A stretch of 64,000 bases of DNA from Panicum virgatum (taxonomy: Eukaryota; Streptophyta; Magnoliopsida; Poales; Poaceae), in assembly GCF_016808335.1 (NCBI RefSeq), contig NC_053145.1, positions 26,068,001 through 26,132,000 of the forward strand, read 5' to 3'. The notes beneath the pieces are model-generated. The model was not told the origin of the DNA. It did not search any database and saw only the letters and a program-made list of their open reading frames with translations. Within the stretch, counting starts at the first letter, position 1, and each line of letters begins with the position of its first letter. The position numbers were made by a program, and so were the translations under genes. Of the stretch, positions 1 through 11,718 are shown piece by piece.

Positions 1-1521
1 GGACGTGGGCGTGGTCATGGTCATTCTGGAGCTAGTGGGCAGCCTTCAGATGCTAATCCTACTCCTAAGCTGGTGCCACAGGCTGATGCTAGTCCAGCAC
101 AGTTGCTAGCTATGATGCAGGCATTGCAGAATGAGATTAGGAACTTGAGGCAGGGTGCTCCGACTGTTGGTGTTGCTCCTGCAAATGTTGCCCGTACTAC
201 TAATGGTCCAGTTGCTGGGGTTGGAGCTGCTCCTGAGATGTCTGTTCCTATTAGTGCCATATCATTGATGCAGTGGATGGGCATGAAGCTAGACACTTTT
301 GATGGTAGTGGTACCCCAGTTGAGGCAGCAGATTGGTTGACATATGTTGAGGATAAGATGGAAGTCTTTGACATGGTTTATCATGATTGCGTTCACTTTG
401 GTACACAACTGCTGAAGGGCGAGGCTTAGATTTGGTGGAAAGGTGTGCAGGCAGCCCACCCAACCACATACGGGCCATTGTCATGGCATGACTTTGTGAG
501 GCAGTTTGAGAGGAGATTCTACCCAGTCACATTTCTTGATAAGATGAAGATAGACCTGGATAACTATGTGCAAGATAAAAAGACTGTTGCAGAGTACGAA
601 GTGGGCTTCAACAAGATTGTCTGTTTTGTTCCTTATGTGGCTCGCAATGATGCGGAGAAGGCAAGACAATTCCGTCAAGGCCTCAAACCTTCCATAAGGC
701 ACATGTTAGGAGCCTTTCCATTAGTTGATTTCCGCACCACAGTGGAGCAAGCATTAGGAATTGAACTACAGGAGACATACACAGATGAGATTCACCAGTC
801 ATCTAGTAGAGATGATATTGAGAGCAAGGGCCAATCTAGTGGTCCTGTGCATAAGAAGGATAAGTCCCATCGCCATCAGCCTTATCGTGGCAACTCGGAG
901 CAGTCTCGCACTTCAGGACAGAATAGTCCTTAGTATCGTGCCATTCCTAAGCCTGGAATGGGGATGATATGTTTTCGTTGTGGTGATCCACACCGCCGTA
1001 GGGATTACACATGGTCGGGAGAGTGCTCTTTGTGTGGTCAAAACCATAAGGACGTAGTATGCAGGAAAAATCCTAATGGCAAGGTTCGGTGGGAGGAGAT
1101 ATCTTCTTCTGCTTCAAGTGGTACAGTGCAAATGTTAGCTACACCTCCTACCGCATACTTGCCAGCGTCCCTGACACAACAGTACTTGATGGCACCTCCA
1201 GTGACTTCCCCAATAGCGCCTACATTTCAGTCTGGTGGCTATTGGCTGCCTCACGCCACAACTCCTTCAGCACCTATGGTTCCATTCTATTCTACACCAA
1301 CTAGTTTCTCCACTGGAGCCACTCCATCATTGAGTATTTCCGGAGTGAATGCAACGGCGGCAAGTGATAGTAGAAACCATGAAGATGTGATCATAGGTAC
1401 CATACTAGTGATCCTTTGGTGTGGTACTCTTTCCTTGGTAGAATCAGTTTTGTTGTTTCTTATTGCTTCGGTGAGATACAAGATTTTCTTTTTCGTTATG
1501 TTAGTATCTTATGGTGTGAGA

Positions 1522-1539
1522 GAATTCGGGGACGAATTC
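1522..1539 (+). other. Hairpin upstream of R1 polypurine tract
   Basis: GAATTCG (1522-1528), loop GGGA (1529-1532) and CGAATTC (1533-1539) form a perfect 7-bp stem closed by a tetraloop of GNRA type. It ends one base before the polypurine tract. Element D has the same loop with a different but equally perfect stem at the equivalent place, which points to selection on RNA structure. Confidence 0.7.
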
Positions 1540-1540
1540 C

Positions 1541-1556
1541 TTAAAGGAGGGGAGAA
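1541..1556 (+). promoter_or_regulatory. Polypurine tract of R1
   Basis: The purine run AAAGGAGGGGAGAA lies directly before the LTR start TGTAACACCC. This is the place where plus-strand DNA synthesis is primed in Ty3/gypsy elements, and it shows that the following LTR is a 3' LTR on the plus strand. Confidence 0.85.
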
Positions 1557-3941
1557 TGTAACACCCGTGAATTAGCGTACAGCCGTTGACCGGACCCTTT
1601 GTAGAAAGACGGAAAAAATTGACTTTTTGAATGATAGCTCGTATGGATGATCCGAGACCGTAGATGCGTAGAGCTCGCAGAGACGAATCCATTTTACTAC
1701 TCATATGTTTCATTCGGACTTCACATGAAGACAATACCAGTGGATGAAGATTGGATCAGTTTGAAAAAAAAACAAAACTGGCCATTGATTGCCGTGAGTT
1801 TAATGGCCATTAGGAATCAGTTTCCTTTTCTCCCTCCCGTGGACTTTTTCTTCTTTTCACGTGTGTTCTCCTTTCCCCTAAATGCAGCTTTATTCTCTTC
1901 CCAATTATTTCCCCCCTCCATTAAAAACCAGCAACTCCTCTTTCCCTGTTTCTCTTTGTTTCTCATGTGCATCTCTCCCTTGCTGCCCTTGTCTCCCTCC
2001 CGATCTAAAACTGCTGCTGAGAGACTAGAGAGAGGAGAAGGTAGTAGGAGGAGAATGGAAAGAAGGACAGGGATGCACAAACCCTAGGCCTTGGGGGGAT
2101 CAAGGTGAGATGGTTTTGATCTAATCCCTTTATTCTGGATGAGATTTAGGGCCTGCAATTACAAACTTTTGTTGGATTAGATGGAGGATTAGACTTGATC
2201 TCATAGTAGTCTCTGCAGAACGTTGGATCGGGCAGTTTCTGTTCGTCGCATGTTTTGTCTACCATAGAGGCCGAACTAAATTCTTCACATGTGGAACTTT
2301 TTGTAGTGGATTCAGAGATCTTTCCACGAAGTCCTATTTCATAATTTTTAGCCTTATGGTTTAGGAGATATTGTAGTTCAAATATGACTGTTTTGTTCTG
2401 ACGAGTTTCTGGACAGTAGTAGATCTATTCTTTTCTTGACGTCTTTAATGGCTGAACCTGTTCTACATGTGACTACCAAAGTTGTAGAGATTTTATCAAC
2501 CTTTCCAGATTGGTATAGAACATAATTTTTTGTTGGATATAGCTCCAGATATAGTCTTCCTAATTGGACTGTTAGACTTTCCTGTCAGAATTACAAGTAG
2601 ATTTCATTGCCTGAATTGGAGTGAAGATAAGGGCAGATTAATCTCTGAATAAAAATAGTATGAATTATCTAACTTGTAGGGACTGTTCTGTAGATTTCAA
2701 AAAGGTATTTGTTTGCTAGCATTGCTTTTGTAGATTTGAAGTTACAAAAATAACAAGCAGCCGTGCTGCTGATAACCGAATCTGTATGCATTGTTTTGTT
2801 CTGTATGATGGGTTGCGAGTAGTAGCGCTATATTTGGTATTCATGTATATTTGTATGAATGCTTGTACTGAGATCACGATGCTAAACAGGTGGTGCACCA
2901 TTGGATCGTGCCTAGCTCAAAGTTGTCTAGATCTTTGCGAAGGCAAGTAAACGTAGCCGTGGTTTATGCTACAACTTTGACTTGTTATTCATTCTACCTA
3001 CACATTAAAAAAATTCAGAAAGTAATGTGATTTCATTATTTTTGTATTAAATTACTTTGTGCATCTATTCATGTTTTCATATGATAAGACTTGTGATTCT
3101 CCAACATGAGGTAAGTGGTATGTTCATATATGTGGTCGTGGGTGGCACAAATGAGGAGCATACTTGCAGTTGCACCATATCATTGCATCATATTGCATTG
3201 CACATCATTCAAGGATGTCGCCGTCTTATGGCCATGATCGTACCAGTATAGCTTCGTACGTTGCCCGAGGAGGAGTACAATGCAGCTTTATACCTTGTTG
3301 GGTATGGAGGCAGTGGACATGGCATATGCATTGCATTGCATTCATTGTGGTTTATCATTGTCATGAAAGTGTATATGCGGTTTTCTCTATTTTGTTCTGA
3401 AGTTCATAAGTGTTTGTGGTTATTTATTTATTTAATATGAGGAAGATCTTAAATATTTCAGATTTATCTTTCCTATCATATCTCTATGTTTAAATTGTTG
3501 TCTAATGAACTTGTAGTTTAAATAACTTGTGAAAGCAGTTTGCTTGCTGAGATTTATTCTCACACCCCTTTATCCTTCCAGGTGCTTGAGTGGATGCCTT
3601 GCTTGAAGGGATGGGATTAGCTGCACATCATCACATTTTTTTATCACACGCTTTTGTAACAATAATGACAAATTTTGTCTTGCTGTAATGAGTTTTGTTA
3701 GTAGACCTTCTGTTTTTTTTCATGGCTTCATAAGAATGAGTGTGGATTTCATTCGCTATTTATCTTTTGTTTATTATGCTCTTTAAATGCTACAATTTGG
3801 TTCATCTTTATATATTGTTTATGTGGTTGCTTCCGCGCTTTACTCTGTTTGTGGGGTTAAGCTGTCGAGTTTTTCAAACTGCAGCTTGTGGGAAGGGTGT
3901 TGAGTGACATCTTAGGCTTTTGTGGTGCCTGGGGTGTTACA
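1557..3941 (+). repeat. 3' LTR of R1 (2385 bp)
   Basis: It begins TGTAACACCC after the polypurine tract and ends GGTGTTACA, giving the TG...CA termini of an LTR. A pyrimidine-rich stretch with CAAACCCTAGG around 2085 looks like a leader, followed by a possible splice donor (AAG|GTGAGA, near 2104) and a possible acceptor (CCTTCCAG, near 3582); this leader intron is tentative. No protein is encoded. The next base, 3942, lies inside the protease reading frame of element A, so R1 inserted into A; its other duplication copy is outside the window. Confidence 0.88.
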
Positions 3942-4479
3942 CCACGTCACCAGTTGGCTTAACCGACGGTTGGCTTGGCATGTTGGAAGGCACCGACTCC
4001 TTGAGTGAGAGTTCCTTAGCAGCAGCAAGTATTTCACTGACAGAGCTGGGAACTCGTATTGTAGCAGCATGATCTATTGCTTCCTTGTCACACTCAAAGG
4101 ACTTGAGGAGGTCTCCGTGTAGAGAAAGCACTCCTGTGTTACCCGGCATCTTGCGGAGCAGGTACACATAATGTGGTACTACCATAAACTTGGCTAGAGC
4201 TGGTCTTCCCAAGATAGCATGGTAAGAAGATTCGAAGGCGACTACTTCAAACTTGATGTACTCCGTCCGGAAGTTCTGTTCTATACCGAATGTGACCGGA
4301 AGAGTAACAGAGACAATTGGTGTAGAATAATTTCCGGGGACGATGCCGTAGAATGGAGCCTTGCTTGGAGTGAGTAGGCTCATGTAGTTGAGGCCCATCT
4401 TGGGCAGTGTACTTGTGAAGATCAAGTTGAGCCCACTTCCGCCGTCAATGAGTACTCGAGTGAGCTTGGAGCCTTGCAC
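3942..4479 (-). pseudogene. Aspartic protease fragment of element A pol
   Basis: The fragment contains the retroviral-type protease motif LIDGGSGLN, with the catalytic Asp present, followed by SSYHAILGRPALAKF, the second conserved block of gypsy proteases with its ILGRP motif. The product would cut the Gag-Pol polyprotein. The frame is ended artificially by the LTR of R1 at 3941. On the other side it continues across the B insertion into gag at 14393. Compared with element C, whose protease has Glu in place of the catalytic Asp, this copy keeps an active-site-like motif. Confidence 0.88.
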
Positions 4480-4484
4480 GACTG
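4480..4484. repeat. Target-site duplication GACTG (left of B)
   Basis: GACTG directly precedes the LTR start TGTCAG and is repeated at 14388-14392 directly after the last LTR base CA. The match defines the outer ends of element B despite its three LTR copies. Confidence 0.92.
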
Positions 4485-4903
4485 TGTCAGACCCGGGGTA
4501 GCGGGACTGCTCATAGGTATAGAATATTCTAGAGTAAGGGATAGCTTATTGATGTACCTTACCTCTTTTGTAACTACCCGAATAGGCGTAGAACTAGCTG
4601 CAGTACAAAGAAAGCTACCCGATTGTGTTGTAGTAGGACTCCAACTGTACTCGGCTAGGACTTTCCATGTAACCCTGTCCCCCTGGATATATAAGGGCGG
4701 GTAGGGACCCCTCCAAACAATCATCAACACCTAAGGCAATACAAACCACCACACAGGATGTAGGGTATTACGCAACTCGCGGCCCGAACCTGTCTAAATC
4801 TTTGTATTCCTTGCACCATCGAGTTCCAGAGCAGTCGATCCCTACCTACAAACCTTACTGCTATAAGGGTATCCCTGAGCAGGCTTGGCGGTAAACACTG
4901 ACA
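4485..4903 (+). repeat. 5' LTR of element B (419 bp)
   Basis: It starts TGTCAGACCCGGGG and ends AACACTGACA. It has a TATA-type box (ATATATAAG, about 4688-4695) and the core TAGGGTATTACGC (4761-4773) followed by GGCCCGAAC, shared with every LTR of the A, B, C, E and F families here. The first LTR copy differs from 13449-13866 by a few percent by eye. Confidence 0.9.
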
Positions 4904-4905
4904 GC

Positions 4906-4923
4906 TGGCACGCCAGGTTGGGG
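4906..4923 (+). promoter_or_regulatory. Primer binding site of element B
   Basis: TGGCACGCCAGGTTGGGG lies two bases after the LTR. Elements A and F have TGGCGCGCCAGGTAG at the same place. TGG pairs with a tRNA CCA end; I do not assign the tRNA. Confidence 0.75.
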
Positions 4924-4949
4924 GTTCGGCGAGTTCATCGGCGAATTCG

Positions 4950-7017
4950 ATGGCCGGATCAAGCGACGCCAACAACATGCCGAAGGGCACGACTCTCGTT
5001 TTCGGTTCCTGAGCATGCACGGCTGACGGATCGGGATGTTTCTCTAGCCACCATGTCACGCCTGACTCACCTAAATCGAAAACCATCCTTCAACTCGCCG
5101 ATATCTGCGAGCCTGCGGATCTCGACGAAAAAGAGTTCTACCCGAACTCAACTCGGACAACCTAGGAAATGTGTCAACTCTAACTCGAAATCTTGGTTCA
5201 GTCGAGTTCGACACAAACTCTGATTCCGAAAAACTCCACTTTTCCAAAACTCTCGGAAAATACTTGACTCATCTCAAGACGATCAAACGCCCAAAGATCA
5301 AAAACTCAGAATTACTCGATGGAGTAAACCGAGTTTTACGATCAATAGAGGGCTGCATCAAACTCGCAGAAATTACTCTTGGCTCATCACAGCAGAACCA
5401 AGAAGCGTTGAACCCGCAACAGAAAAGGTCGGGTGATATACTCTCAGGGATCGATCGAGTGAATTCCAAGCTCGCCGATTGAATTAAGATAGCTGAAGGC
5501 ACCCTGCGAAACAAGGAGAAAAAATAGGAGGAGGAATCTGCGAAGGATCTGGTGAAACAAACCCCCGGCTTGTTCGGATGGGACCGTCTATCTCCAAGAT
5601 ACCTCAGAACCCTTCACCGAAACCTGCTCACATTCAGACTCCTGAACCAGCCTTGTCCTCGTTCGATCAGGACTTTGATCAATTCATGAACGGCCTCGAC
5701 AACTTTGAACCATTCGATGACCTCGAAGACTTGTCTGACAACGTTGACTTGTTCATGGACGCCATGGCCAATCCACCCAAGCATGCTGACACTCTTTGGG
5801 AACTGGCCAAGCTTAAAAAGGGGAAAGCCAAAGTTCCAGAACAATCCAGCAAGTCGATCTTCAATAAACCCTGGATTAAAGAACCAGAAGGGCTGACTCC
5901 CACTCAATCGTGGCTACACTGGATGAATGAGAACGCCCTCCGTGTAGAGATGGGCATTCCACTTCTCGCTCATCCAAAGCATACGTACTCTAAGATCGGT
6001 GGCCTAACCGATTCCAACTCCGAGTACTCCTCCAACTCGGAGAACGAGCTGGATGACCTAATCCAGTATAGCAAGCAAGTCGAATCCGACTCGGCTAAGA
6101 ACTCCAAGTCTGATCAGGATTCCCTCCCTAACTTGGTCATATATGCAACACCGCAAGGACGGACAGTGCACCTAAGGAAGACACAAGAGCTGAACACCTC
6201 CGGCTCGCAGCCAACAGATCTGCCCTTCCAGCAAAGCACCCCTCTAGACCCGTCCTCAAGCAAACAAGACTAAGAAATTCAAGATCTTTGCCGTGCAATC
6301 CTCATGGTTCGCATCTCTGAAGTCCAGGAACTTGAGGATGACCCCACGAAGCGTCTCAACCTCGACAACTACAATTCTGATGATTTCGACGAGTACCTTT
6401 CCAATAACATGGAAACTACTCCTCCCACAATCAGAGAAGCCCAAGCTGCTATCAAGAAAGATGCGCCTGCGCCTCCTCCAGCGGTGACAGTCACCGTGAA
6501 ATTGGAAGAGCAACAACCAGCAGAAGATCTCTACGAGCGTCACCGTCTGCTTAACCAGAAGAAAGTGTTTAGGGGCCAGCATTTGGCCAACAGCCAGCAG
6601 GAACAAAAAGGCGACAACTACGACTACTCAAATTGTGACCTCCGCAACATGATCAACATTGGTCGCGACGCGCGCAATGTCATCATCTCAAGGAGAAAGG
6701 AACGAGAGGAAGTCGAGGTTTACAGCCCTTCCTCCAACTACCGCATCCCAGCAAAGGCTTCCGCATCCTTCAAGAAGTACAAGCCGGTAAACACCCGTCC
6801 TCAGGGTAAACCGCGCACCCCACATCAAGAAGAAACATCTCTCGGCGGAGCCAGGGTCAACAAGATCCTACTCCACAAGTGCTTCATCCACCCAAAGTGC
6901 TCTCACACGATCTTCGAGTGCGACTCACTCCGCAAGGCCCTTGGGGCACCACTCCTGAAGGAGACTCTACCCAAAATCTTGTCGACCACTGTATCAACTA
7001 GTTTTACCTTTAAATAG
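4950..7017 (+). pseudogene. Gag-like region of element B
   Basis: The likely start is ATG 4950, where the peptide resembles the N-terminus of element A Gag (GTTLVFGS here, GATFVFGSW in A). A TGA interrupts it early; the duplicated leader at 13912 keeps TGG at that codon. Open blocks follow at 5171-5482, 5578-6273 and 6304-7017, the last two in one frame separated by TAA. The middle is acidic and Ser/Asn-rich. Near the C-terminus (about 6885-6945) is CFIHPKCSHTIFEC, a C-x2-H-x5-H-x4-C finger equivalent to the one in A Gag (CPIHPKSNHSMWEC). There is no protease after it. The region therefore keeps the two ends of a Gag but not a recognisable capsid core, and is decayed. Confidence 0.65.
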
Positions 7018-7254
7018 TTCTATTCAGTCATGTAAACCATTGCTCACATCTAATGGGCAAGGGGTAGGTTCTAAGAGTTAGAGTCTGTCACTTTACAACT
7101 ATTGTAATTTTGACAAATCCAAATAAAAATTGATTTCTCCCATAAATCGACTACTTGGATTTCACTCATATGACCAAAACTCCATGTCAAAAGTCACACT
7201 CAGCATTAGAGCAGCTATCGAGTAATTTTTATGGTTTACCCTCAAGTGCTTTTT

Positions 7255-8226
7255 CGACATTTACATCTTGGACAACCTGACAGGGTTCGTACCTAACAGT
7301 TTTGTCTTAAAAAGTTACTTTAGTCCTTGGTAAGGACACCTTATTCGCCTCGCTCGAGTAAGTTTTGGATATCTTTTCGACATTTATGTCTTGGGCAACC
7401 CAACGGGGTTCGTATCTAACAGTTCTGTCTTAAGGATTACTCTAGTCCGTGTTTAGGACACCCTACTCGCCAGCTCGAGTAGGTTTTGGATATCTTTTCG
7501 ACATTAACATCTTGGGCAACCCAACGGGGTTTGTATCTAACAGTTTTGTCTTAAGGATTACTCCAGTCCGTGTTTAGGACACCCTACTCGCCAGCTCGAG
7601 TAGGTTTTGGATATCTTTTCGACATTTACGTCTTGGGCAACCCGTCGGGGTTCGTACCTAATAGTTATGTCTTAAGGATTACTCCAGTCCGTGTTTAGGA
7701 CACCCTACTCGCCAGCTCGAGTAGGTTTTGGATATCTTTTCGACAGTTACATCTTGGGCAACCCGACGGGGTTCGTACCTGACAGTTCTATCTTAAGGAT
7801 TACTCTAGTCCGTGTTTAGGACACCTTACTCGCCTCGCTCGAGTAAGTTTTGGATATCCTTCTGACATTTACGTCTTGGATAACCCGATGGGGTTCATAC
7901 CTAACAGTTCTGTCTCAAGGATTACTCCAGTCCTTGGTTAAAGGACGCTCTACTCGCTGGACCGAGTAGGTCTTGGATACTCCTTCGGCATCTTCGTCTT
8001 GGGCAACCCGACGGGGCTCGTACCTAACAGACTTGCCCTAAGAGTTACTCCAGTCCTCAGGTAGGATACCTTACTCACCCTGCTCGAGTAAGTTTGGGAT
8101 ATTTCTAGAATATTTACGTCTTGGTTAACTCAATTGCGTTCAATCCTAACAGTCCCATTTAAGAAATCAGTCCAGTCCATGTATAGGACATACTACTCGA
8201 TAAGATCGAGTAGTCTGGGATATTTT
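7255..8226 (+). repeat. 121-bp tandem array inside element B (about 8 copies)
   Basis: Units begin near 7255, 7378, 7499, 7620, 7741, 7862, 7986 and 8106. Each runs CGACATTTACGTCTTGGGCA, an ACCCGACGGGGTTCGTA block, TCTTAAGGATTAC, TAGTCCGTGTTTAGGACA, then a CTCGAGTAG box. The middle copies are close to identical and the outer ones diverge, the usual pattern of an array grown by unequal exchange. It lies between the gag-like region and the antisense gene. Confidence 0.92.
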
Positions 8227-8834
8227 TCGCAACAGTTGTATACTATCTGGATGACCAATCAAGGCCTATTCTAACTGGTCAACTAATGAAATCCCTCAAG
8301 GAGTACGGACAAGTTCTTGATACTCTAAAAATAGGTTGACAAGAGCCTCCTGTTCACCTATCTATCAAGAAACATCTTAAGCTCCTTTCTAAATACTCGA
8401 TAAGAGTACTCTCCCCGTTGGACAACAAAAGTCCATATGAGCTTCGCTCTGATAAAGCATTTCCTTTGAAAAGGAAATTTGCTTAAAGCTACGACCTCCT
8501 AACATTCTTATAGTGCTTTTCCCACTTGGTTAATCCCGCAGGATTCAATCCTAACCGGTCAGCACTAGAATTTTGATTTAGAAACATACAACTCTATTCC
8601 ATAGGAGAATATTTTGCCTCCTAAGGCACCCACGGATACAATTCTTCGTATCTACTATTATAACTGAGTAGGCGCGGTGCTGCCAACACTCAGGACCTTC
8701 GAGTGCAACTACTCGACACATCAAAGGATTTCACAATCCTACAACAGAATAAGTACTTAAACATTACACAAATATCCAATATTTGTCCAAAAGTACTTTC
8801 GGCTCACATTCCAAAACTCAAATACATTCAAAGT

Positions 8835-11718
8835 TCAAGGGGACTCGGTCTTGCTCAGCGACTCCACTATTTGGCCTGCTACCAATGAGGTTTCTTGCAA
8901 ATACTGAGTGAACTGATCATCAGTACAATCAGACCTTGCGCCCTTCCCGAGTGCATCAAGAGGAGTGGAAGGCCAATAAGATTTCACCAGCCCGAGTACG
9001 TAACCCACGTACTGGCGGGTGATTGTGGAGATATATCTCTCGAAGGCCTCGGGTACTTTACGAAGTCTCCCCGCCAGTGAAAGCGGTTCATCTCCGTCCC
9101 TTTCGGGGATATCCATAACCTCGGCTACTTCTTGAGCAGCATCCTTGACTTCTCTCATCTCCACAAGCTCTCACTGCATCGAGTCCCGCGACTCTGAGAA
9201 GGTCTTGAGCTGTTGAAGAATTGTCGCTGCCTCCCGGTCGGAGTCCTCCTTGATCTTCTCAAGCTTCTCTATTTCATCTACTTTTAGGTACATAAGTATC
9301 TTTAGATCCAGTACCAAGCTTTCCTGAATCTTTAAAGATTTTGCACAAGCTGTGTACTCGGTTGAAAGAAAATCTTATAAACATCAAGCAGATCAACTAG
9401 TCGAATGCATAATATATGCTAAAGACTAACCTTTCTTGGATTGGGAAAGCTTCTTGAACTTCCCTTGGAGGGCAGCCTTCTCGGACAAGAGTGTCTTTAC
9501 CTTCTCTCTCAGAGCGACCAGCTCTGTATCGTCCTGGGCTTGGCTACCCTCTCGCCCCAGTGCTTCCTGCAGAAATATAAAGATCAGTATACTACTCGAT
9601 TTGCACTAAAGTATTCGAAGTATTCGATTACTTACTTCTAGTAGCTTGAAAGTAAGCTCCACCCTCTCTCGTGGCAAGACACTTCCCGCTTAGACCTGGG
9701 AAGTACTCGTCTGCACTTCAGACAAAGCCCTCTTGGGCACATCTTCAATCTTCCCTACAGTATTCCCTGTATTTTGGGAATCTAGAGGAACAATATGCTA
9801 CTTAATACAAGGTGGCACAAGTTTACTTGCAGGGGTCTCCTCATGCAGTTTATCATTGCCTCCCTCAGGAAGCTTCTCGCCATCATCTTTCTCGGGAAGC
9901 TTCTCGCTTCCACCTTCTTCTAGGAGCCTTTCATCGCTCCTCTCGATATTAGGAACTGGTGAATCCAGAAGCATGGCACCTACCATATCTCCTGCATCAC
10001 GAACACTCATATCTGGAGTATTCGGGGGCTTCTCCACCGCTGTCTTGGGGGCTGGGTCATCTTCAGATTACCCACTCGCCCCCAGAAATGTATCGCTGAA
10101 AATACAAAGTAGTTATAAACTACTCGATATAAATACAAATCCTACAATTACAAGTTTCGAGGAACTTACGTAGGAGCTCTTTTCAGAGCAAGCCCCTTGA
10201 TTCCAAATTTGCGGGCAGGCTTCACAACCAGGGCATGCTTTCCCGCATCAAAGGCTTTATTTACATCAGAACTACTCGCCGATAAAGTAGTCTCGGTCCC
10301 CTTTGATGGGTCCACTATGCTAGAAGGGACGGATTGTCCCACCACAGTATCATCCCCAGACGCTGAGGTCCGTGGCAACTTAGTCGCCAGACTTGAAAAA
10401 GAAAAACACAAATCAAAATTTGCAAATCGACAACGAGAAGTACTCGATTGAGCTACTTACCTGTCGCTAGCAGTGTGGGATGAGCTGCTACGCTTCCTCG
10501 CCACTGACCGAGTACCCTTTGGATGCCCGGTTTGGGTATCAGCACTCGGAGTAGGGTTGAGTTCCCTGTCACTCTCCCCAGCCACCTCATCTGCACAACC
10601 AAGATGAGACATTAGTACTATTTATATGAAATCTCATATGAACATACTAAGACTTGGTTAATAGATTAAAAAAATATTGAAAATCAAAAGGGCGAATAAA
10701 TACCTGGCGGTGAAGGACTACTCTTAAAACGCTCCATGTCCTCCTACAAAGAGCAAATCCTATCAGATTTATACTATGGTAAAGTACTCGATCAGTACGT
10801 ATCGACTACTCTTATCAAGTACCTGCTTCGGAGGACTCGCAGCAGAAAATGTATCAGGAACAACTAGGATTTTCTTTACATCCTTTAGCAGTCATTATAC
10901 TCGACTGAATGCTACCTCATCCGAGATCTCTTCCTCCGAGTACCTTGATGAGTCAGTTGTTCCTCGATACTGGAAACCAAGTGTTTCCCGAGCCTATAAC
11001 GGCTGGATCCTTCTTTTCATCCAGTCGAAAACGACTGCCTCTCTAGTCAAATTATTTTGCCTTAGAATGGCAATTCGTTCGAGCAGCTCAGGAATCTGAC
11101 TCTCGTCGACTGGTTTCTTATTCCACTCAGGCCACTGGATAGGAGGGCCTGGAGTAATTGGTGGGAAGCTGTCCCACTGGTTCTCGACATAGAACCACTT
11201 GGGCTTCCATTCGATTACTTTACTACTAAGACTATAAGAAATACACACTCTATCCTTTCTGTGCCTAAGTTGGAGACCTGCACCTCCTACTACATCTAAA
11301 ACAAAGGAGTCTGGCTGCAGTTTCAAGTGGAAAAGGAATCGAAAGAGTTCGAAATGGGGCTCGATGCCCAGAAAAGCTTTAAACAAATACACGGAGATGG
11401 AAATGTGAACAAAGGAATTAGGGTCAAGTGATGGAGCTGGACCCTATAGTAACGCAGGAGCCCAGAGAAGAAGGATGAACAAGGAAAACCCAATCCCCGT
11501 TCCAAATTAGGTGTGAAAGAAATAATTTTCCCCGTATTTTCATACGGATGAACTTTACCCAAGGCAGGACGCCATTGGATAACAGATCTGGGAACCAGAA
11601 GACCATCCAAAACTAAGGTTTCAAGGTCAGATTCAGAGCACTTACTCATGTTCCAGCCTTCTTCCCGGGTTGGCTCTGCAGTCGCACCTTTACCCTTGCT
11701 CGTTTTCTTGGGGGCCAT
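8835..11718 (-). pseudogene. Antisense seven-exon gene in element B (Transposase_28-like plus coiled coil)
   Basis: On the strand opposite to B. Proposed exons: 11718-10823, 10743-10704, 10590-10461, 10391-10170, 10095-9636, 9566-9431 and 9373-8835. All six introns (57-113 nt) are GT-AG and their phases agree, so one frame of about 807 codons results. Exon 1 starts MAPKKTSKGKG and contains the domain seen in many grass element proteins (Pfam-type 'putative gypsy transposon', PF04195): GFPCSSFFSGLL, then FLGIEPHFELFRFLFHLK. Exons 3-5 are Ser/Thr- and acid-rich with a short EKLPE repeat; exons 5-7 are charged and helical, coiled-coil-like; the tail contains YWPSTPLDAL. Exon 1 has a one-base deletion near 11432, and seven in-frame stops occur, each reachable from CAG, CAA or CGA by one C-to-T change. 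A TATAAAAT box lies near 11888-11895. The molecular role is unknown. Confidence 0.78.

Larger units (their letters stand above)
1..1575 (+). pseudogene. gag of chromovirus-like element R1, pol deleted
   Basis: One frame is open from base 1 to 1575 apart from two in-frame TAG codons (427-429 and 931-933). It encodes a Ty3/gypsy Gag: a Gly/Ala/Pro-rich start, the capsid-type stretch with FDGSGTPVEAADWL and a WW motif (about 290-440), a helical stretch to about 760, and a double zinc-knuckle region (about 970-1075) in which the first knuckle, CFRCGDPHRRRDY, has lost part of its C-x2-C-x4-H-x4-C pattern while the second, CSLCGQNHKDVVC, is a short variant. The frame reaches EDVIIGTILV (about 1380-1410), which looks like the entry to a protease domain, then passes straight into 3' non-coding sequence, so protease, RT, RNase H and integrase are missing. 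The 5' LTR and Gag start lie left of the window. Gag would package element RNA; this copy cannot move on its own. Confidence 0.85.

Noticed and set aside
1647..2087. 146-codon frame in the R1 LTR
   Set aside because: It lies across an LTR promoter and leader region with pyrimidine runs, has no domain, and the opposite strand is equally open.
7255..8226. CRISPR-like array
   Set aside because: Units are contiguous 121-bp tandem copies without unique spacers, in a plant retrotransposon.
10823..10863. Extra small exon in the B antisense gene (intron 10915-10864)
   Set aside because: GT and AG are present, but the phase does not fit. Reading straight through keeps the frame, with two stops that C-to-T changes explain.
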